The position numbers and the translations under genes are program-made. This document shows positions 45,431 through 56,747 of a stretch of 64,000 nt of DNA, piece after piece (the first letter of the stretch is position 1; each line of letters begins with the position of its first letter). A model generated the notes under the pieces. The model did not search any database, was not told the DNA's origin, and worked only from the letters and a program-made list of their open reading frames with translations. The stretch spans positions 288,210 through 352,209 of the forward strand of contig NZ_JAABNP010000001.1 in the NCBI RefSeq assembly GCF_009928485.1, in the 5' to 3' direction. Origin of the DNA: Clostridium sp. C2-6-12 (GTDB lineage Bacteria > Bacillota > Clostridia > Clostridiales > Clostridiaceae).

Positions 45431-47713
45431 ATGGAAGAGCTTCAGTTAAAGTATGTTGAAATTGCTTTTGATAAGGAAAGACCACAAAGTGTTGGAACAG
45501 AAATAAATATTTCAACTAAAATAGATAGACATGTTGGAAATTTAGAATATAAATTTATTGTAGGCAGAGGCGGAGTTTGGAATACAATACAAGAATTCTC
45601 AGAAAAAAATCAGTGTATATGGAGACCTGTAATAGAAGGGGATTATATGGTTATGGTACAAGCTAGGGACAAGTATGGAAAGAAATCTTTAGATTACCTA
45701 GCAAGAGAGGATTATTCTATAGTTGATGGAGAGGTAGCGAATACTATGAATGAAGAAGTGTCTAATGAAAATGTAGTTAATGAATCTGAAATAAATATAG
45801 AGGAAGAAACAATAGGCTGTGAAGAAAAGAGTCATATAAGTATTTTAACCGACAGTGATAATTTTGAGGAAAATGAAAATGAAATTACAGATGAAGCATT
45901 GTTGGATAAGAACAATATAGTTAAGCTAGTAGAAGTAGAACGTATTAAATCAGAACCAGGTATTATAGAAGACGTTTTAATTGATAAAAAAGAACTTGTA
46001 GTTGGAGAAAAATGTTCTATACAAGTATTACCTAAGAATGAAAATGGATGTTTATATAGATTTTTTATTAAAAGATATGAAAATTGGGATATAGTTAGAG
46101 ATTATGATACAGCTAACATTTTAAAATATACAGCAACTGAAGAAGGCGAAAAAGAATTTTTAATTCAATGCAAAAAAATAGAATCTACTGAAAGTTTTGA
46201 TGATTATAGAACTATAAAAGTAGTGGTAAAAAATATTGCTAAGATAGAAATTACAAATTTTAAGTGTTTAACCAGCTCCTTAATTGTTGGTGAAAAGCTT
46301 GAATTTGAAGTTGAAACTAATATTAATCAGCAACAGCAAGAGCAGGAACAGCTTGTGCTGCTTTATAAATTCTATAAAATTTTTAAAGATGGAAGGTCTG
46401 TTTGTATACAAGATTATTCTACAAAAAATCATGTGTATTACAAAGAAATGGAACAAGGAAGCTATAGGATTTTATGCTTAGTAAAGAGTATATTATCTAA
46501 TAAAGAATATGAGGATAGAGCTGTTTTAATGTATAGTGTAAAACCTTATAAGCCTGTTAAAATCAATAGTTTTGTAGCTAGTTTAAATTCGCCTCAAACT
46601 ACTGAAACAGCAATAAATTTTACATCAGAAGTAGAAGGCGGAAATAATTTACTTTACAGGTATAAGGTTAATGGACCTATTGAAGTAGATACTGGTTTTA
46701 TAAGTGAGCAAGAATTTTCATGGAAGCCTATGGAACCAGGGGAATATGATATTACTTTATATATTAAGGATCTTAATTATTCAGGAGAATATGAAGCATC
46801 TAAAAAAATTGCATTTACAATTGAAAAAAAGGGAAGTAAACCAGTAAAAATTTTAGATATTGTAATTGATAAGGAAAAGAAGATTATAGTTGGGGAACCA
46901 ATTAACATAATGATTAAAGCAGAAGGTGGAACAAGGCTTCAATATTCATTTATAATTAAAAAGGACAAGAGAAATTTAGAAAAGATAGATTACGGTAAAT
47001 CTAACTGGATTAATTATGTCCCTAAAGAGGTTGGAGAATATGAAGTAGAAGTCATGGTTAAGGATAGATATTCTGATAAATCTTATGACACTAATGCAAT
47101 TGTATATTTAAAGTCTATGGAATATTTACCTGGAGAAATTGACTATATTATATTTCCGTATAAAGAAACCTATTTAATTGGAGATACTATAGAATTTGAA
47201 TGCATTATCCAAAATACCCAAAATGTTTTAGTTAAATATGAAACTAAAATCAATGGGAATGTTGTTGAGGAAACAGAGTTTTCTAAAAACAAAAAGCTAA
47301 GATTTAATCCTAAAATTTCAGGTAAATATACAATTGAGGTGTATGCAAAAAATATAAAATGTAAGGGTGAATATGACTCTAAAAAACAAATAACCATTAA
47401 TGTAAACGAAGCATATCCAGTAATAGAAACCAAGATAATAACTGATAAATTTGAAGGAAGCATAAATGAGGAGTTTACCTTTGAAGCCACAAGCAGAGGA
47501 GGAAAAGATGTCTGCTATGAATTTTATTTGATGGAGAATAATGAATGGATGAAAGTACAAGAATATAGCAGAAAGCATCATTATAGCTTTATTCCATTTG
47601 CTCCTGGAAAATATAAAATTTTGGCTTTAGCAAAAAGTTATTACAAAAAGGTTAGTTATGAAGATTATGACCAAATAGTATTTTATGTTAAGGAAAAATC
47701 AAAAAAACAATAA
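45431..47713 (+). CDS. Repeat protein with about seven Ig-like triple-tyrosine-type domains
   Basis: 760 residues; ATG 45431 after AGAGGTG. No signal peptide or membrane helix. About seven repeats of around 90 residues each, with a phrase such as VGNLEYKFIVGRGGVWNTI, W-P-x-x-x-G-x-Y or F-x-P-x-x-x-G-x-Y-x-I or V (IWRPVIEGDYMVMVQARD; FSWKPMEPGEYDITLYIKD; YSFIPFAPGKYKILALAKS). This is the three-Tyr/Y_Y_Y family pattern. An acidic linker at about residues 105-160 separates repeat one from the rest. The next gene is a lytic transglycosylase, also without a signal peptide, so both may leave by a non-classical or flagellar-type route, or be spore-associated. Confidence 0.8.
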   Translation: MEELQLKYVEIAFDKERPQSVGTEINISTKIDRHVGNLEYKFIVGRGGVWNTIQEFSEKNQCIWRPVIEGDYMVMVQARDKYGKKSLDYLAREDYSIVDGEVANTMNEEVSNENVVNESEINIEEETIGCEEKSHISILTDSDNFEENENEITDEALLDKNNIVKLVEVERIKSEPGIIEDVLIDKKELVVGEKCSIQVLPKNENGCLYRFFIKRYENWDIVRDYDTANILKYTATEEGEKEFLIQCKKIESTESFDDYRTIKVVVKNIAKIEITNFKCLTSSLIVGEKLEFEVETNINQQQQEQEQLVLLYKFYKIFKDGRSVCIQDYSTKNHVYYKEMEQGSYRILCLVKSILSNKEYEDRAVLMYSVKPYKPVKINSFVASLNSPQTTETAINFTSEVEGGNNLLYRYKVNGPIEVDTGFISEQEFSWKPMEPGEYDITLYIKDLNYSGEYEASKKIAFTIEKKGSKPVKILDIVIDKEKKIIVGEPINIMIKAEGGTRLQYSFIIKKDKRNLEKIDYGKSNWINYVPKEVGEYEVEVMVKDRYSDKSYDTNAIVYLKSMEYLPGEIDYIIFPYKETYLIGDTIEFECIIQNTQNVLVKYETKINGNVVEETEFSKNKKLRFNPKISGKYTIEVYAKNIKCKGEYDSKKQITINVNEAYPVIETKIITDKFEGSINEEFTFEATSRGGKDVCYEFYLMENNEWMKVQEYSRKHHYSFIPFAPGKYKILALAKSYYKKVSYEDYDQIVFYVKEKSKKQ

Positions 47714-47797
47714 GCCTATTATTTTCTTGTGCCTAAAGTTTTGAAAAAATGGTTCGATAATTACCGTAGATAAATTTGGGAGGAAAGGTATTTAAAG

Positions 47798-48631
47798 ATG
47801 GCAATAGATGGTTTAAATCAAATTTCAAATGAACAACTGCTAGCGATGAATCTGTTATCTAACGGACAAGTAACAAATGATTCTAGTTCAAATGGGGCTA
47901 CTAGTAATGAAGCAAACTTTGCATTTCAAACAGTAATGCAAAATTTGATGGATAAGAATTCTAATAAAAATACTGCTCCTACAACTACTAGTAATGTAAA
48001 TAAAACTGGAGAAGAACAAAGCAAGGATTCTAAAAAGACGGATACTCAAGCAGGTAATTCTGCAGATTCAAATGTTGTAAGTACTCCAACTAAAGGTGTA
48101 GATGCAAGAACGGCACAAAAATATGCTGCAGGACAAAGATTGGAGGATATTCCTTTAATTCTTAATAACAAATATGGTGTTTATGGAAAAGGTTCAAATC
48201 CTATATTGGCCAATAGAAGTGATGCTGATTTGAAAAAGATATATAGTGCTGTAAATACTGCTGCTAAAAAGTATGGAGTAGATTCAAATTTATTACTTGC
48301 AATTATTAAGCAAGAATCTGATTTTGATCCGAACTCAACTTCAGGCTGTGGAGCTGCGGGATTAATGCAGATAATGCCAGAAAATTTCAGTCATTTGGGA
48401 ATTACAGATCCATATGATGTAGATCAAAATATCAATGGTGGAACCAAACTGTTTAAGGAATATTTAGATCAATATGATGGAAATAAGGAAATGGCACTTA
48501 TGGCTTATAATGGAGGGCCAGGCACTATGCAAAAAAGAGGTGTTAGATCAGCTTCTGATTTATACAAAATGCCTCAAGAAACTCAAAATTATGTACCAAA
48601 GGTAATGGGATATTACGGAAGTGGAGTCTAG
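47798..48631 (+). CDS. Lytic transglycosylase (SLT domain)
   Basis: 277 residues; ATG 47798 after GGGAGGAA. Residues 1-120 are a Ser/Thr/Asn-rich tail without a signal peptide. Residues about 150-270 are an SLT domain: LLAIIKQESDFDPNS (catalytic Glu), GCGAAGLMQIMP, and ALMAYNGGPGTM. These enzymes cut between MurNAc and GlcNAc in peptidoglycan, giving 1,6-anhydro ends. Its lack of a signal and an N-terminus like that of flagellar or phage muramidases is odd. A strong terminator starts inside its last codons. Confidence 0.9.
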   Translation: MAIDGLNQISNEQLLAMNLLSNGQVTNDSSSNGATSNEANFAFQTVMQNLMDKNSNKNTAPTTTSNVNKTGEEQSKDSKKTDTQAGNSADSNVVSTPTKGVDARTAQKYAAGQRLEDIPLILNNKYGVYGKGSNPILANRSDADLKKIYSAVNTAAKKYGVDSNLLLAIIKQESDFDPNSTSGCGAAGLMQIMPENFSHLGITDPYDVDQNINGGTKLFKEYLDQYDGNKEMALMAYNGGPGTMQKRGVRSASDLYKMPQETQNYVPKVMGYYGSGV

Positions 48632-48655
48632 AATGCAAAGCATTCTAGACTTTTT
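48626..48655 (+). terminator. Rho-independent terminator overlapping the stop of the transglycosylase gene
   Basis: GTCTAGAATGC, AAA, GCATTCTAGAC, then TTTTT. The TAG stop lies in the left arm. Confidence 0.95.
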
Positions 48656-48808
48656 CATTGCATAGGGTTTACCTCTTACTTCTTACCTAAATTTTTAAAT
48701 CTTATAAATAATATGTTATAAAATACAACACTATGATAAAATAAGTGGATATAGAGAAAAATAATTGAGTGAATTTTTACTAATAGAAAAAAGATTGGAG
48801 TGAATAAT

Positions 48809-49525
48809 TTGGAAAGATTAGATAAGATAATTTCTAATTTAGGATATGGCAGCAGAAAAGATGTTAAATCTTTTGTTAAAAAAGGGCTTATAGAAGTAGA
48901 TGGAGTAGTAATTAAGGATAATGGAATAAGTGTTGATCCAGAAAAATCAATTATAAAAGTTAATGGTGAACAAATATTATATCGTAAATTCATATATTTA
49001 ATGATGAATAAACCAGATGGAGTAATATCTGCAACTCATGATAATAAGGATGAAACTGTAATTGATTTGCTTGAATTAGATCATCAAGTGTTTGAGCCAT
49101 TTCCAATTGGACGTTTAGATAAGGATACAGTAGGTTTATTATTACTTACTAATGATGGAGAACTTAATCATAGATTAATATCACCTAAATGGCATGTTGA
49201 TAAAGTTTATTATGCTAAAATAGATAAAAAGGTAGATGAAAAAGATATAACAGCATTTAAAAATGGAATTACCTTAGATGATGGATACAAATGTTTAGAA
49301 GCTAAGCTTGAAATATTAAATAGCAGTGATGAAGGTTCAGAAATTAAACTTACAATACAAGAAGGAAAATTTCATCAAGTAAAAAGAATGTTTGAAGCTG
49401 TTGGGAAAAAGGTTACTTATCTAAAGAGAGAAGAATTTGGAGGTCTGTTATTAGATCCAGAGTTACAAGAAGGCGAATATAGAGAATTGACAGACGAAGA
49501 ATTAGCCCTTTTAAAGAGCTATTAA
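48809..49525 (+). CDS. RsuA-family 16S rRNA pseudouridine synthase
   Basis: 238 residues. TTG at 48809 is preferred: TTGGAGTG ends eight bases before it, while GTG 48800 touches that site. Residues 1-58 are an S4 RNA-binding domain (RLDKIISNLGYGSRKDVKSFVKKGLIEVDG). Catalytic motif GRLDKDTVGLLLLTNDGEL has the Asp nucleophile; WHVDKVYYAKI and EGKFHQVKRMFEAVGKKV complete the RsuA pattern. E. coli RsuA modifies U516 of 16S rRNA; clostridial homologues are assumed to act there or on 23S rRNA. Confidence 0.92.
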   Translation: MERLDKIISNLGYGSRKDVKSFVKKGLIEVDGVVIKDNGISVDPEKSIIKVNGEQILYRKFIYLMMNKPDGVISATHDNKDETVIDLLELDHQVFEPFPIGRLDKDTVGLLLLTNDGELNHRLISPKWHVDKVYYAKIDKKVDEKDITAFKNGITLDDGYKCLEAKLEILNSSDEGSEIKLTIQEGKFHQVKRMFEAVGKKVTYLKREEFGGLLLDPELQEGEYRELTDEELALLKSY

Positions 49526-50088
49526 CGAATGTTAAGCAATTTTGCAATAAAATAATTCATTTATTCTAAAAAAAATCATAAATTTTATTAAATTACTTGC
49601 AATATTAATAATTATACCCTATAATATTCTTGCAAGGATAAATAAAAGGAATATATAGCCCCCTTTTTATTTATTGCTTATTGCTTATTGCTAAAGCGCA
49701 ACCTAGCCCCAAGGGTTGCGTTTTTTGTTACATATAAATGAAAATGTTTACTTTAAAAATGAATACGATATCAAAAAAATCGGAAATAAAAAATAGTAAA
49801 ATAATTAATTAAATTAATAAAATCACAAGAAATGAATGAAAAAAGTCATAAGTTTTATATTATGACTTTTTTCATTCATTTCTTGCGTATATAAGTTCAA
49901 ATTAAATACATGAATTGCTAATAGGTAAGAATTAAGAGAGGCAAGAGTTAAGGATGAAATACCAAGCTATTTCTGAAAATGAGAAGGATTGTATTCAGAA
50001 GATGGCGTAACACATATACTTTTAGTTAAGTTTAAATATTATATGATGTAATATATCAATGCTTATATATAATATAGGAGGATGAAAT
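49526..50088. other. 563-base gap with a terminator and a 25-base inverted repeat
   Basis: 49698-49726: CGCAACC, loop CTAGCCCCAA, GGGTTGCG with T6 (terminator). 49826-49885: a perfect 25-base inverted repeat with a 10-base loop. No open frame of note. Confidence 0.75.
49826..49885. repeat. Perfect 25-base inverted repeat
   Basis: CAAGAAATGAATGAAAAAAG and 5 more bases at 49826-49850, loop of 10, exact complement at 49861-49885. It contains a T6 run only within the arm. Confidence 0.95.
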
Positions 50089-50445
50089 TTGAAAAGAAAA
50101 ATATTAATAGGACTTTCTATTATAATAGTGCTTTTAGGTTATATCTTTTATTCAACTGGCTATAGTATGGAGAGCCTGCCAAAAGGTGATTTTATATGTG
50201 AAAAAGAATCTCCTGATGGAACATATACAATTAAAGCTTATATTACAAACGGAGGAGCGACGACTTCATTTGCTATAAGAGGAGAATTAAATTACAATAA
50301 AGAAAAGAAAAGTGCTAAAAACATATATTGGAATAATAGAGAGGACAACGCTATAATTGAATGGATTGATGATAACACTGTTATAATTAATGGCCATAAA
50401 TTGAAAGTTCCTGATGAAAAATTTGATTTTAGACGAGAAGATTAG
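50089..50445 (+). CDS. DUF5412-like small membrane-anchored protein
   Basis: 118 residues; TTG 50089 after AGGAGGATGAAA. One N-terminal helix (ILIGLSIIIVLLGYIFY), then an outer domain SPDGTYTIKAYITNGGATTSFAIRGEL, NIYWNNREDNAIIEWIDDNTVIINGHKL, which fits DUF5412 proteins. Role unknown. It has its own terminator and no near operon partner. Confidence 0.8.
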   Translation: MKRKILIGLSIIIVLLGYIFYSTGYSMESLPKGDFICEKESPDGTYTIKAYITNGGATTSFAIRGELNYNKEKKSAKNIYWNNREDNAIIEWIDDNTVIINGHKLKVPDEKFDFRRED

Positions 50446-50782
50446 ATTTTAGTATTTACGATTTAACTTGAAAATAAGCTACTACAAAACTAACAAATTG
50501 GTTTTGTAGTAGCTTATTTTTTATAGAAAAGTCTGTGGCTTTTCTTCCTTAACTTTTACCTCTTGCTTCTTAACTAAATTTAAGTTCTGAATTGCAGGAA
50601 AGTTCAGTATTGTGGCATAGCCCTCTTTTTATAAGTGATAAGTCCGTGTTGTGACATAGCGACTCTTTATATAAGTGCATAGCTGCTCTTTTCATAAGGA
50701 TGTAAATTTTATCTTACATAATGATTTAATTATTATCACATATGGTATAATATTTAAAGGTTAGGAAAGGAGGAATAAGTAA
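50446..50782. other. 337-base gap with terminator and dispersed repeat copies
   Basis: Terminator 50473-50522 (AATAAGCTACTACAAAAC and complement, then TTTT). At 50606-50700 three diverged copies of the CATAGC repeat family. TATAAT at 50746-50751 may be the -10 of pcrA. Confidence 0.7.
50606..50700 (+). repeat. Three diverged copies of the dispersed CATAGC repeat
   Basis: CATAGC cores at 50616, 50655 and 50678, each followed by nn-CTCTTT-(T/A)nATAAG. The first two units are 39 bases apart and share the linker GTGATAAGT with the plus/minus-inverted pair at 28823-28887. Confidence 0.75.
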
Positions 50783-53700
50783 ATGGATTTAAAAACATTA
50801 CTTAATAAAGAACAATATGAAGGGGCAACTACAATTAATGGGCAGGTATTGATTTTAGCTGGAGCAGGTTCAGGTAAAACAAGAGTTTTAACTCATAGAA
50901 TGGCTCATATGATTGATGATCTTGGAATTGCCCCTTATAGCATATTAGCAATAACTTTTACGAATAAGGCAGCAAAGGAAATGAAGGATAGAGTTAAGGC
51001 ACTTATTGGTGAAAGAGCTGATAATATGTGGATATCCACTTTCCACTCAACGTGCGTTAGGATTTTAAGAAGAGAAATTGATAAAATAGGTTACAAAAGC
51101 AGCTTCACTATATATGATAGCTCAGATCAAAAGACCTTAGTTAAAGAATGCATGAAAGCTTTAAATATAAATGATAAAGATATAACTGAGCAAGAGATTA
51201 TTGGAAAGATAGGAAAAGCCAAAGATAGTATGCAGGGAACTAGAAGTTATATGCTAGAAAATGAATCCAATTTTAGAGAAAAAAAGATTGCAGATGTTTA
51301 TGAAATGTATCAAAAAAGATTGAAGGAAAATAATGCATTAGACTTTGATGATTTGATTTTTAAAACAGTTGAACTTTTTAAGAACAATCCTGAAGTATTA
51401 GATTTTTATCAAAATAAATTTAAGTATATTATGGTGGATGAGTATCAGGATACAAATGGAGCCCAATATGAATTGGTAAAATTATTAGCAGCAAAATATA
51501 AGAATATATGCGTTGTTGGTGATGATGACCAATGTTTGGTTGAAGGAACCTTAATAGCTGTTGATAATAAAGCTATAAAAATAGAAGATTTAAATAAAGA
51601 TGACATTATAAAGGTAGCAGCAGGTAATGGGGAAACCTGTTTACTTCCAGTGAAGGATATAAGTAAAAAGAAGTATTGTGGAGATATAGTAAAGGTTACT
51701 ACAAGCAGTGGAAAAATAATAAAAGCTACGCCTAATCATTTGTCATTTGGAAGAGTCTTATTAGAGGAAGAAAAATATTACGTATATTTAATGTATAAAA
51801 AAGGCTTTGGTTATAGAGTAGGGCAAACTTCATCAATTAGAAGTAGAAAAGGTAGTGATGCCAGTGGCTTAGCTGTGAGACTCAATGGAGAACAGGCAGA
51901 TAAGATGTGGATAATAAAGGTTTGCACATCAAAGGGAGAGGCAACTTTTTATGAACAGTACTATTCTGTTAAATATGGAATTCCTACTATGGTATTTAAT
52001 TCTAGAGGCAGAAATATAACAGTTTCACAAGAGCAAATAGAAAGATTATTTAAAGAAATTGATTCTGAAGGTGCTGCTGAAAGATTAATGGAGGATGAAT
52101 TCTTATATAAGGAATATCCACATCATTTAAGCGGAGCAGTAATAAGAGGAGAAACCTCAAGAAAAAGAATTAATATAAGCTTTTTTGGCGGGAAAAAATC
52201 AAGTCAAAGAGGTCTTTACTCTCATAGAATAGGTTTGAATTCCTCAGGAGATGAGTCTAAACAAAAGTTTATAGAAGCAGGTTTTAATGTTAGAAAAGGT
52301 GAAAGAAATACATATAGAGTGGAAACAGAAAGAGCTTTATATGATGAAACAGAAGAATTTGCAAGAAAATTGAGCCAGGTAGAAGAAGACTTTGAAATTT
52401 TAAGAAAAGCAAAATTAACAACAGATAAAAGCTTTATGTTCATGCCCATAGGTAGTTTTAAAGAAGGCATGTCTATTGGAGTGTGCAATAATGGTGTTAT
52501 TGAAGAAGAAGTTGTTGTTTCTGTTGAAATAGAAAATTATGATGGTTTTGTTTATGATTTAAATATAGATAATGCTAGAAATTATATTGCAAATGATGTA
52601 GTAGTTCATAATTGCATATATCAATGGAGAGGTGCTGATATTAGAAATATCCTAGATTTTGAAAAAGATTATCCTGGTGCAAAAGTGATTAAGTTAGAAC
52701 AAAACTATAGATCTAAAGGAAACATATTAACTGCAGCTAATGTTGTTATTGTTAATAATTCTAATAGAAAAAGCAAGGTCCTAAGAACAGAGCAGGAAGC
52801 TGGAAGCAAGATTAAAATCTATAGAGCCTATGCAGATAGTGATGAAGGCGATTTTGTTGGAAAGCAAATTTTAGATATAAAATCTAAAGAAGATAAGAAG
52901 TATAATGATTTTGCTATTTTATATAGAACTAATGCTCAATCAAGAATTTTTGAAGAGAGCCTTAGAAGAAAGGGAATTCCATATAAAATAGTTGGTGGCA
53001 CAAGATTCTACGATAGAAAAGAAATAAAGGATATGTTAGCATACTTAAAAGTTCTTATTAATCCACAGGATGATATTAGTATTAAGAGAATAATAAATGT
53101 TCCTAAGAGAAGTATTGGAGATGCAACAGTTTCTAAGGTGCAGGATTTTGCAGCTGATTTTGAATTAAATATGTGGGATGCTTTAACAGAAGTTAGAAGT
53201 ATACCAACATTGACCTCTAGAAATGTATCAACCATTGAACCATTTGTAGCATTGATGGAAAATTTAATGGAATTAAGTGAAACCGTACCAGTATCTGTAC
53301 TTATTGAAGCAATATTGAAGGATACAGGTTACCTTAAGCAGTTACAAGATTCAAATGAAATTGAAGATAAGAGCAGAATTGAAAATTTAAAAGAATTAGT
53401 ATCTGATGCTGTTGACTTTGAAAAGAATAGTGAAGATAAATCTTTAACTGCATATTTAGAAAAAGTATCTTTAGTTCAGGATACTGATAAAATTGAAGAG
53501 GAAGATGATGCTGTAATATTAATGACAATACATAGTGCTAAGGGTCTAGAATTCCCAGTAGTATTTATGGTTGGTATGGAAAATGGAATATTCCCTGGAA
53601 TGGCTTCCTTTGAAAAAGATTCTGAAATGGAAGAATCAAGACGATTATGTTATGTTGGAATAACAAGAGCAAAAGAAACCTTGTTTATGACCTCGGCAGA

Positions 53701-54136
53701 AGTTAGAAGGGTGTTCGGTAAGACAGTAGCTTACCCACAATCTGATTTTATTAATGAAATAAAATCAGAACTTAAGGAATATATTAGCGGAGAAAAGTCA
53801 AATATTATAAGCAGGGATAGAGTGATTCAAAGTAATTCTTACAGTAATCCTCATAGCTTAAGAAATAATATACTTGGAAATAAAACAAATACTTCTGGTG
53901 GTTTTAGCAGCGGGCTTAATAATATAGTTGATAAAAGTGCAGTTAAAGCAGAAGGAACTGATTATATAACTGTAAATGAAGCTACTTTAGGCAGAAAAAT
54001 AGTTCATGAAAAGTTTGGTGTAGGAACAATTGTAGCAGTTCAAGATTCAGGAAATGATAAGAAATTGACGGTTGCTTTTGATAAACAAGGGATTAAGTCT
54101 TTAATGTTATCAATGGCAAAGCTTAAGGGAATTTAA
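50783..54136 (+). CDS. pcrA: ATP-dependent DNA helicase PcrA interrupted by an in-frame intein
   Basis: 1117 codons; ATG 50783 after AAAGGAGG. Without the 360-residue intein the protein is 757 residues, the normal length of PcrA/UvrD. Extein motifs: ILAGAGSGKT (Walker A, residues 27-33), FTNKAAKEM, STFHSTCVRILRR, MVDEYQDTN (Walker B), GDDDQ-|-CIYQWRGADIRNI (motif III), EQNYRSKGNIL, LYRTNAQSR, and VILMTIHSAKGLEFPVVF (motif V). Residue C611, the extein residue after the intein, replaces the usual Ser of DDQSIY. It unwinds DNA in repair and rolling-circle replication. The C-terminus ends with the UvrD tail KLTVAFDKQGIKSLMLSMAKL. Excision is needed for helicase function. Confidence 0.95.
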   Translation: MDLKTLLNKEQYEGATTINGQVLILAGAGSGKTRVLTHRMAHMIDDLGIAPYSILAITFTNKAAKEMKDRVKALIGERADNMWISTFHSTCVRILRREIDKIGYKSSFTIYDSSDQKTLVKECMKALNINDKDITEQEIIGKIGKAKDSMQGTRSYMLENESNFREKKIADVYEMYQKRLKENNALDFDDLIFKTVELFKNNPEVLDFYQNKFKYIMVDEYQDTNGAQYELVKLLAAKYKNICVVGDDDQCLVEGTLIAVDNKAIKIEDLNKDDIIKVAAGNGETCLLPVKDISKKKYCGDIVKVTTSSGKIIKATPNHLSFGRVLLEEEKYYVYLMYKKGFGYRVGQTSSIRSRKGSDASGLAVRLNGEQADKMWIIKVCTSKGEATFYEQYYSVKYGIPTMVFNSRGRNITVSQEQIERLFKEIDSEGAAERLMEDEFLYKEYPHHLSGAVIRGETSRKRINISFFGGKKSSQRGLYSHRIGLNSSGDESKQKFIEAGFNVRKGERNTYRVETERALYDETEEFARKLSQVEEDFEILRKAKLTTDKSFMFMPIGSFKEGMSIGVCNNGVIEEEVVVSVEIENYDGFVYDLNIDNARNYIANDVVVHNCIYQWRGADIRNILDFEKDYPGAKVIKLEQNYRSKGNILTAANVVIVNNSNRKSKVLRTEQEAGSKIKIYRAYADSDEGDFVGKQILDIKSKEDKKYNDFAILYRTNAQSRIFEESLRRKGIPYKIVGGTRFYDRKEIKDMLAYLKVLINPQDDISIKRIINVPKRSIGDATVSKVQDFAADFELNMWDALTEVRSIPTLTSRNVSTIEPFVALMENLMELSETVPVSVLIEAILKDTGYLKQLQDSNEIEDKSRIENLKELVSDAVDFEKNSEDKSLTAYLEKVSLVQDTDKIEEEDDAVILMTIHSAKGLEFPVVFMVGMENGIFPGMASFEKDSEMEESRRLCYVGITRAKETLFMTSAEVRRVFGKTVAYPQSDFINEIKSELKEYISGEKSNIISRDRVIQSNSYSNPHSLRNNILGNKTNTSGGFSSGLNNIVDKSAVKAEGTDYITVNEATLGRKIVHEKFGVGTIVAVQDSGNDKKLTVAFDKQGIKSLMLSMAKLKGI
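51533..52612 (+). mobile_element. Intein in PcrA motif III with a GIY-YIG-like insert
   Basis: Codons 251-610 (360 residues). Start Cys 251 in CLVEGTLIAVDNKAIKIEDL (splicing block A). Block B: KIIKATPNHLSFG with T-x-x-H. C-terminal block F/G: GFVYDLNIDNARNYIANDVVVHN, quoted for the terminal His-Asn and the following Cys 611 nucleophile. So all splicing residues are present. The central part holds YYVYLMYKKGFGYRVGQTS (residues 332-350), a Y-V-Y ... Y-R-V-G pattern like GIY-YIG, then Arg-rich SIRSRK and YEQYY with Glu 391, instead of two LAGLIDADG helices. It is placed at a highly conserved ATPase motif, as usual. Confidence 0.92.
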
Positions 54137-54230
54137 ATTAATGATGAATGGTGAATAGTGAATGATTGAGGAGGATATTATTCCTTAATCATTCACCATT
54201 CATTATTCCTTATTCATTATATTAAAGCTA
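54137..54230. repeat. Inverted-repeat element of the GAATGGTGAATGATT family
   Basis: AATGATGAATGGTGAA...GATTGAGGA pairs with TCCTTAATCATTC...ACCATTCATTATT. Related copies at 42304-42356 and 62408-62470, and a weak one at about 24065. Confidence 0.65.
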
Positions 54231-54281
54231 ATATTATTAGATTTTTAAAATTAATTTTATATTTTAAGTGAATGTAATTAG

Positions 54282-56291
<2,010 letters not shown>

Positions 56292-56294
56292 AGT

Positions 56295-56567
56295 ATGAAA
56301 AAATTAGTGAATTTGCTTGGGTTTACATCAGCTCTTGTAACAAGCATTTTAATAATTTGTACTTTTACAACAACATATCAATTTTATTATGTTGGGCAAA
56401 TTTTTAATTCCTATTTGCCAATACAGCTTGGAGTTTGCATTACTATGACAATTTTAGGCGTTAGATTTCTTATTAATGAAAATGGTAAGAAGCGCATAAT
56501 TTATGCAGCCTTTAGCTTTATAATAGCATCTTCTTTGATTTTCTTTATGTTGAACTTTGTTAAGTAG
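56295..56567 (+). CDS. Small three-helix membrane protein, unknown
   Basis: 90 residues; ATG 56295, three bases after ligA, whose own last codons hold AGGAGG. Three hydrophobic stretches (about 8-30, 38-55, 66-87). No family recognised. Translational coupling to ligA makes it likely to be expressed. Confidence 0.75.
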   Translation: MKKLVNLLGFTSALVTSILIICTFTTTYQFYYVGQIFNSYLPIQLGVCITMTILGVRFLINENGKKRIIYAAFSFIIASSLIFFMLNFVK

Positions 56568-56613
56568 AGGATATGAAACAATAATAAAAATTAAATTAAT
56601 AATCTGAGCTTAA

Positions 56614-56668
56614 TGAAGGAGTATTTCAATTGGTTAAAATTTGACCAGTTGAAATGCTCCTTTTTATT
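56614..56668 (+). terminator. Rho-independent terminator of the pcrA-ligA region
   Basis: AAGGAGTATTTCAATTGGT pairs with ACCAGTTGAAATGCTCCTT (few mismatches), followed by a T run. Confidence 0.9.
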
Positions 56669-56747
56669 CTTAAGCTTATATCCATGATTATAAGAAGAAA
56701 GTTTTGGCAATAATACAAAATATAAATGAAGGTAAAGGGGGTAGGAT

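Noticed and set aside
49698..49726. CCTAGCCCCAAGGG as a REP element
   Set aside because: It is the loop of an ordinary terminator and lacks the GACTGAC core.
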